Assembly (NCBI GenBank): GCA_964421495.1
Contig: CAYQXO010000091.1
Coordinates: 1-11,577, forward strand
Length of the DNA stretch: 11,577 bases
Direction: 5' to 3'
From: CAJXOW01 sp964421495
GTDB taxonomy: Bacteria > Bacteroidota > Rhodothermia > Balneolales > Balneolaceae
Made by a program: the position numbers and the translations under genes. Every line of letters begins with the position of its first letter. The first letter of the stretch is position 1. The notes below the pieces were generated by a model, which did not search any database, was not told the DNA's origin, and worked only from the letters and a program-made list of their open reading frames with translations. Shown piece by piece: positions 7,029 to 11,577 of this stretch.

Positions 7029-8219
7029 ATGAGTAGTTCATTTAACATAGACGATCCGTTTCGATTCGAGGAGCAGCTATCCGAGGATGACCGCATGATT
7101 ATGGAGTCGGCCCGCGAGTATGCCCGGGAGCACCTGGAGCCGCGGGCGGTAAAAGGGAACCAGGAGGAATATTTTGATCCCTCGATCCCCGGGGAGCTGG
7201 CCGAACTGGGATTGCTGGGATCCTTTATCGATCCGGAATACGGCGGTTCGGGGGCGAGCCAGACGGCCTACGGGCTGATCGCCCGGGAAGTGGAGCGGGT
7301 CGATTCCGGGTATCGCTCGTTTATGTCGGTCCAGTCCTCGCTCGTCATGTACCCGATCTTCCGTTTCGGCACCGGGGAGCAAAAGAACAAATACCTGCCC
7401 GGTCTGGCGAGCGCCGAATTGATCGGCTGCTTCGGATTGACGGAACCCGATCACGGGTCGGATCCCGGTTCGATGGAAACCGTGGCGCTTAAAACCGACG
7501 GCGGGTGGCGGCTGAACGGCAACAAGATGTGGATTACCAACGCCCCGATTGCCGATATCGCTATCGTGTGGGCGAAAGCCAAAGAAAAGGAAGACGACGA
7601 GGGGACCATTCGTGGATTCATCGTCGAAGCCGACCGCGACGGCTACAGCGCGCCCAAAACAAAGGGCAAAATGTCGCTCCGCGCCTCCGAAACGGGCGAA
7701 ATCAACCTGGAGGACGTATTTGTGCCGGAGGAAAATGTGTTTCCCGACGTGGAGGGACTCAAGGGTCCGTTTACCTGCCTGAACAGCGCACGCTACGGCA
7801 TCGCGTGGGGATCGGTGGGCGCCGCCGAATTCTGCTACCGGCAAGCCCGCAGCTACGCCCTCGAACGCAAGCAATTCGACCGACCGATCGCCGCCACGCA
7901 GCTCGTGCAGACCAAACTGGCCAATATGCTGACCGACATCGCCGCCATGCAGGTGATGGTGCTCCGGCTCGGCGAACTGCGCGACCGCGGCGAGGACCAT
8001 CCCGCCATGATCTCCCTCGCCAAGCGCAACAACAGTAAAAAAGCCCTCGACATCGCCCGCACGGCGCGAGACATCCACGGGGGAAACGGAATTATGGGCG
8101 AGTACCGGGTCATCCACCACATGATGAACCTGGAAACCGTCATCACCTACGAAGGCACCCACGATATACACGGACTCATCCTGGGACGGGAGATCACCGG
8201 TCTGCAGGCGTTTAAATAA
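7029..8219 (+). CDS. gcdH: Glutaryl-CoA dehydrogenase
   Basis: This 396-residue flavoprotein oxidatively decarboxylates glutaryl-CoA to crotonyl-CoA, a late step of lysine and tryptophan breakdown, passing electrons to electron transfer flavoprotein. Several stretches are characteristic of this subfamily: YRSFMSVQSSLVMYPI (residues 95-110) with R96 in the position of the glutarate-binding Arg94 of the human enzyme and E89 matching its Glu87; GCFGLTEPDHGSDPGSM (133-149); and catalytic E375 in TYEGTHDIHGLILGREITG. Length is normal. The gene is alone on its strand, with no pathway partner nearby, and is preceded by two structured elements. Its TAA stop directly abuts repeat copy D. Non-decarboxylating variants exist in some bacteria, so decarboxylation is the likely but unproven outcome. 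Confidence 0.93.
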   Translation: MSSSFNIDDPFRFEEQLSEDDRMIMESAREYAREHLEPRAVKGNQEEYFDPSIPGELAELGLLGSFIDPEYGGSGASQTAYGLIAREVERVDSGYRSFMSVQSSLVMYPIFRFGTGEQKNKYLPGLASAELIGCFGLTEPDHGSDPGSMETVALKTDGGWRLNGNKMWITNAPIADIAIVWAKAKEKEDDEGTIRGFIVEADRDGYSAPKTKGKMSLRASETGEINLEDVFVPEENVFPDVEGLKGPFTCLNSARYGIAWGSVGAAEFCYRQARSYALERKQFDRPIAATQLVQTKLANMLTDIAAMQVMVLRLGELRDRGEDHPAMISLAKRNNSKKALDIARTARDIHGGNGIMGEYRVIHHMMNLETVITYEGTHDIHGLILGREITGLQAFK

Positions 8220-8343
8220 GGGCTAGCAGAGCTAGCCCTGCTGGAAGACGGAAGGCTATTCGGGCAGGTTACCTGGTGGTGTATATACACAACTGCGTTA
8301 CGGGTCGGAATAGCCTTCCGGCTTCTGGCTTCCGGCTTCCGAC
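8220..8343 (+). repeat. Palindromic repeat, copy D (convergent gene ends)
   Basis: The left block 8220-8238 is a self-complementary hairpin, GGGCTAGC-AGA-GCTAGCCC. Only two left heptamers follow (8240-8253), then core GTGTATATACAC at 8279-8290 and four right heptamers (8314-8341). No right terminal block is present. It begins right after the TAA of gcdH and overlaps the last 14 codons and stop of the oppositely oriented gene ending at 8298. It may serve as a bidirectional terminator for the two convergent genes (inference). Confidence 0.88.
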
Positions 8344-10478
8344 TTTTTAATAGCAGCCTCCAGCACGCGGTCGCCGACCATCACCCGCTCTACGGCCTCC
8401 ATGCCCTCCACCACTTCCCCAAACCTCGTATAGTTGCCGTTCAGGTGGGGTTTCCACTGGTGCATGATAAAGTACTGACTGCCTTCGGTATCGACTCCCG
8501 CGCTGGCGATGCCGACGCTTCCCCGTGAGTAAGGCAATTCCGAGGGTTCCGTCGGGAGGGTGTACGAGGGACCTCCCAGGCCGTCTCCCCGTTCAATATC
8601 TCCGCCCTGGATCACAAAATTGGGAACGACCCGGTGAAAGGCCACGCTGTCGTATGCGCCGGCGCGGGTCAGGCTGTCAATCGCACTGACGGTCAACGGC
8701 GCCCGAAGCGGATCAAGCTGGATGCGGATCGTATCCTGCCGCAGGCGGAGTATCCATTCGGGCGAGGGACCCAGTTCGGACAGCCGTTGCCAGTCCGCCG
8801 TTCGAAACCGACGGTCAGCTTCCGTAAATGTATCTTCTCCCGAATCGACCGACCACCCCGTTTCTTTCAGGCTGCGATTCAGGGGTTGATGGTCAAGGGC
8901 GACCAGCGAATCTATCAACGGCCGTCCCCGCTTTCTGAATCGCTCATACACCACTTCCCCGATCGCCTGATACACCTCGATATCGGCCGGTAGTTGAAAG
9001 GCCTTCAACGTCTGTTGCAATACATCGTATTCACCGGAACGAAGCAGCCGATCATCTTTCAGAAGGGGAGCGATCGCATACACCGCTCCGCGGTCCCCCG
9101 ATCCGAGGGCCGTTAACATGAGCGACTGAACCTGGTTTACCACCTTGTCAGACAGATCGTTATCGGATTGACTCTCCCAGAAATCCGCCAACTCCCGTGC
9201 GGCAAAGGTTGACGGCAGGGATCGTGCCGACTGCAGGAGGGTGTCAAGCTTGTCAAAATACCTGGTTTGAGATGCCTGCCGACGTTGAATCTCCAGGTAA
9301 ACCGGCAGCAGATAGGGATTCTCGCGACGCAAACTATCCAGCCGCGTCAGATGGCGTCGGAGGGGATCGGTCATCCCGTCCCGGGAACCCATGGCAACCC
9401 GCAACGCCTCCCCCCACAACGGATGCGGCAGCGAGGTCCGGTTCAAGAGTGAATCCTTTACGACGGCGGAGACGGAATCCATCAGGGCCGACTGCTTCCC
9501 CGCACTTCGGAGGGCGGTTTGGATGACATGGGGATTGGAATGTCGCAGCAGCTTCCGGGTCAGCCGAACATTGATCGTGTCCACCGGAGCCCGACCCGCC
9601 AGCGAAGCCAGCTCGATTCCCAGCCGGGCATCGATCGAGTCAACCGGAACTTCCAGGTAGGGCTGCATGGCGATGCGGGGATATGTGCTGCCCAGGATTT
9701 TTACCAGGTATTGGTCCAGTCGCGGCTCCGTTCCGACGCCGTACACCTGCCAGAGCCGGTAAAGATTCTGTTGTACTTCCGGACTGAATATCGTGGAATC
9801 CGACCGGTAGGCCCCATACAGGTAAGCCCGGCCGGTGGACACCTCCTCGGCCGTAAATGCGGTTTTGATCAATTTAAACTGATCGCTGTTGGAGAGCCCG
9901 TACCTGCGGGTGAGTCGACCGATCGCCAGCGCCGTCGAAAAGGCATCGTCGGTCCCGTCGATCCTGTCTATATGATCCAGAAGAAATCCCAGCGACTGCC
10001 GATCGCCCTGTTTCCCCAGCACCCGACTGATACCCGACCGCGAACGCTCTCCGCGTTCCCACCGCTGCTCGAGAATACGCCGGATGTCCGGGTTCAACTC
10101 GTGATGAGACAGGGCCATCCAGGCCGGCGGATGATCCGCTTTTTCCACCTCCAGTTCCAACTGATACAGATCCGAAATCTTCGCATGCGTCAACCCGCGC
10201 CACGCCTGTTGCCGCACCGCCGGAATTTCGTGATTCAACCACGACCACAGGCTGTCGCCCTGCCGGGTTAACAGACTTTTGTACAATTCAGGATAATAGG
10301 TCAATACGCTGTCGTAGGCAACAGAATCCACTGCCGTCGAATCGACCGCCGGGACCTCCACCCCGATCGAATCCTGGCCCGATAATTCCGCTGGACGCGA
10401 CAAAAACAAGCCCGCCATCAATCCTGCTATACACCCGGTACACAAAACACGATTAAGGAAGCGAAGCCCTGGAGACAT
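8298..10478 (-). CDS. Exported HEAT-repeat and cyclophilin-type peptidyl-prolyl isomerase
   Basis: This 726-residue protein starts with a hydrophobic signal (residues about 8-35, ending ELSGQ). A long helical region (roughly 75-540) has HEAT-like units such as VRQQAWRGLTHAKI and a run of LLxxL helices. A C-terminal cyclophilin domain covers about 560-712. The catalytic core FHRVVPNFVIQGGD keeps R616, F621 and Q624, equivalent to Arg55, Phe60 and Gln63 of cyclophilin A; SVGIASAG and GSQYFIMH also match. Human Trp121 corresponds to H678, so cyclosporin sensitivity is unlikely. It probably folds or escorts envelope proteins in the periplasm, with the helical part binding partners (inference). 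Residues 713-726 (SEAGSQKPEGYSDP) and the stop are encoded by repeat copy D. ATG 10478 is supported by the signal peptide. It is transcribed divergently from lexA. Confidence 0.88.
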   Translation of the reverse strand: MSPGLRFLNRVLCTGCIAGLMAGLFLSRPAELSGQDSIGVEVPAVDSTAVDSVAYDSVLTYYPELYKSLLTRQGDSLWSWLNHEIPAVRQQAWRGLTHAKISDLYQLELEVEKADHPPAWMALSHHELNPDIRRILEQRWERGERSRSGISRVLGKQGDRQSLGFLLDHIDRIDGTDDAFSTALAIGRLTRRYGLSNSDQFKLIKTAFTAEEVSTGRAYLYGAYRSDSTIFSPEVQQNLYRLWQVYGVGTEPRLDQYLVKILGSTYPRIAMQPYLEVPVDSIDARLGIELASLAGRAPVDTINVRLTRKLLRHSNPHVIQTALRSAGKQSALMDSVSAVVKDSLLNRTSLPHPLWGEALRVAMGSRDGMTDPLRRHLTRLDSLRRENPYLLPVYLEIQRRQASQTRYFDKLDTLLQSARSLPSTFAARELADFWESQSDNDLSDKVVNQVQSLMLTALGSGDRGAVYAIAPLLKDDRLLRSGEYDVLQQTLKAFQLPADIEVYQAIGEVVYERFRKRGRPLIDSLVALDHQPLNRSLKETGWSVDSGEDTFTEADRRFRTADWQRLSELGPSPEWILRLRQDTIRIQLDPLRAPLTVSAIDSLTRAGAYDSVAFHRVVPNFVIQGGDIERGDGLGGPSYTLPTEPSELPYSRGSVGIASAGVDTEGSQYFIMHQWKPHLNGNYTRFGEVVEGMEAVERVMVGDRVLEAAIKKSEAGSQKPEGYSDP

Positions 10479-10524
10479 AATTTTTACAAATATTAAGTTG
10501 ATATTGCCTGCTGTAATTCGTTAT

Positions 10525-10543
10525 TTGTACATGCATTGTACAT
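10525..10543. promoter_or_regulatory. Candidate LexA operator
   Basis: TTGTACAT occurs twice as a direct repeat (10525-10532 and 10536-10543), one helical turn apart (11 bp). Because each TGTACA is itself a palindrome, the site also reads as an inverted repeat, TGTACA-N5-TGTACA. It lies between the divergent isomerase gene (47 bp upstream of its ATG) and lexA (198 bp upstream). LexA usually represses its own gene, so this is the best autoregulatory site seen, though it is nearer the isomerase start and binding is not shown. Confidence 0.4.
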
Positions 10544-10564
10544 AACACCTGTGTTCAATCAGAT

Positions 10565-10620
10565 CCGGGGTAACGGATTGGCCTACGACCGGGATAATTC
10601 CCATTTATCCCGTTATCCGG
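10565..10620. other. Nested hairpins in the lexA upstream region
   Basis: CGGGATAA (10590-10597) pairs with TTATCCCG (10605-10612). Alternatively CCGGGGTAACGG (10565-10576) pairs with CCGTTATCCGG (10610-10620), with one bulge. The two partly exclude each other. No T-run follows. It could be a leader structure or a protein site; function unknown. Confidence 0.3.
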
Positions 10621-10740
10621 ATATTCATAGAAAGGAAGCCGGAAGCTTTACAAATTACTCTTTTTCACCGTGGTTTTAAAGCGTGAACCCAGGATAATTG
10701 CATTCTTTAATCATATTACGAAACGAGCCGCACATATACC

Positions 10741-11385
10741 ATGGACCGAGCTCAACTGACGCGTAAACAGCAGGAATTTTTCGACTACATCGTTGAATAC
10801 AAAGAGGAACACGATATCTGGCCCACCTACCGTGAAATCGCCGAGGCATTTGGCTACAAATCACCCAACAGCGTGACCCAGAATATTCAATCGCTGCTAA
10901 AGAAGGGATATCTCGTCAAAACCGAAGAGGGTGGCTACGATTTGCCTCCCAACGTAAAACGCGAGTATTTGGAAGAGGAGGACGACGGCAGCATCCCGAT
11001 CCGCGGCATCATCGCCGCCGGCGGGCTCCAGGAAGCGGTTGAGGCGGATCTTGGCACCATAGGCATGGAGACGCTCTTTCCGAAAATCGACCAGATGTTC
11101 GCCCTGCGGGTCGCCGGCAGCAGCATGAAGGACGCCGGCATACACGACGGAGATTTCGTACTGTTAATGGATTCGGACGTCCAGAACGGGGATATCGGGG
11201 CCGTCCTCTATGACGGGGAAACTAGCCTGAAACGCATCTATCACGACGAGGAGGGCCTGCGCCTGGAACCGGCCAACGAAGAATACGACGACATCGAAGT
11301 AAAACCCGACGTCTTCGAGGAAGTCCGCGTCCTCGGCAAATACGTGGGACACGTCAACAAAAACGGGATTCACAAGGAGATATAG
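10741..11385 (+). CDS. lexA: LexA repressor, SOS regulator (S24 autoprotease)
   Basis: This 214-residue protein matches canonical LexA. An N-terminal winged helix-turn-helix (residues 1-70; LTRKQQEFFDYI, WPTYREIAEAFGYKSPNSVTQNI) binds operators. A linker with an acidic run (EEEDD, 78-82) follows. The C-terminal latent protease has cleavage site A93-G94 (IIAAGG), nucleophile S128 (GSSMKDAGIHDGD) and general base K164 (LKRI), spaced 35 and 36 residues apart, as in E. coli LexA (84, 119, 156). All catalytic residues are present, so RecA-stimulated self-cleavage should work. It represses DNA repair genes in the cytoplasm; none of those genes is adjacent. ATG 10741 puts the first helix at its usual distance from the terminus; no Shine-Dalgarno is seen. 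The TAG stop overlaps the first base of a repeat end. Confidence 0.96.
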   Translation: MDRAQLTRKQQEFFDYIVEYKEEHDIWPTYREIAEAFGYKSPNSVTQNIQSLLKKGYLVKTEEGGYDLPPNVKREYLEEEDDGSIPIRGIIAAGGLQEAVEADLGTIGMETLFPKIDQMFALRVAGSSMKDAGIHDGDFVLLMDSDVQNGDIGAVLYDGETSLKRIYHDEEGLRLEPANEEYDDIEVKPDVFEEVRVLGKYVGHVNKNGIHKEI

Positions 11386-11422
11386 GGCTCGCTTTGCTCG
11401 GCCGGCCGGGAGGGGGGAGCCC
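11385..11422 (+). repeat. Partial end of palindromic repeat after lexA
   Basis: GGGCTCGCTTTGCTCG (11385-11400) matches the left block of copies A and C, then diverges. GGGCTC (11385-11390) can pair with GAGCCC (11417-11422). No heptamer arms or core follow. The block begins at the last base of the lexA stop codon, so it is either a truncated copy or a solo end acting as a 3' hairpin. Confidence 0.6.
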
Positions 11423-11577
11423 GAAGGCGGGAGGGAAAGACGATCGGGTCTTCGCGGGGACTGACCGCACGGACGAACGTCATTAACGTCCATTTCCGAT
11501 TGAACGTTGGGTAATTCCGAGAATTGCATTCCGAACTTTCACCTAGGGTGTCTAAATCGTGACCCTTCCCATCCTAA
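11423..11577. other. Downstream intergenic DNA, nothing identified
   Basis: No convincing gene start. AACGTC occurs twice in a short direct repeat around 11476-11491. The end of the window cuts off whatever lies downstream. Confidence 0.4.

Noticed and set aside
7077..8171. 364-codon open frame on the minus strand
   Set aside because: Antisense to the clearly identified glutaryl-CoA dehydrogenase; composition (His, Gly, Val rich) is typical of a shadow frame.
10479..10740. Search for a tRNA or small RNA in the divergent region
   Set aside because: No cloverleaf or recognisable RNA family was seen; only short hairpins and the TGTACA repeat.

Overview
The window looks like part of the chromosome of a GC-rich member of the Balneolota/Rhodothermota side of the Bacteroidota group (inference). 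It carries Bacteroidota-style envelope genes (a PorV/PorQ-like barrel, a helix-hairpin-helix plus beta-barrel protein, a HEAT plus cyclophilin protein), starts without clear Shine-Dalgarno sequences, and a canonical winged-helix LexA, which Bacteroidetes in the strict sense generally lack. No phage, plasmid or complete transposase gene is present.

Layout. 1-666 has no conventional gene; it holds the edge of a palindromic repeat, a 175-bp element with 19-bp inverted ends, and a full palindromic repeat. 667-3673 (+) encodes two envelope proteins: a small signal-peptide barrel protein, then a 713-residue protein with tandem helix-hairpin-helix motifs and a long barrel-like region. Their junction lies inside a second repeat copy. 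3674-4101 is intergenic, with a structured element and a third repeat. 4102-6566 (+) is a likely two-gene operon: an exported M19 dipeptidase and an acyl-CoA dehydrogenase. 6567-7028 holds two more inverted-repeat elements. 7029-8219 (+) is a glutaryl-CoA dehydrogenase. It converges on 8298-10478 (-), a periplasmic HEAT-repeat and cyclophilin protein, and a fourth repeat covers both gene ends. 10479-10740 is a divergent control region with a candidate LexA operator, followed by lexA (10741-11385) and a partial repeat end.

The genes themselves are mostly household functions: envelope biogenesis, peptide and acyl-CoA catabolism, protein folding, SOS control. The unusual content is between and at the ends of genes. 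One family of about 125-160 bp palindromes (four near-complete copies and two partial ends) has an invariant core GTGTATATACAC, arms built of tandem heptamers and GGGCTCGC-type ends. It supplies the C-terminus and stop codon of two unrelated proteins and apparently the start codon of a third, much like Rickettsia palindromic elements. A second family (3698-3847 and 6840-6996) shares interior motifs but has different terminal stems, each still paired, so pairing seems conserved rather than stem sequence.
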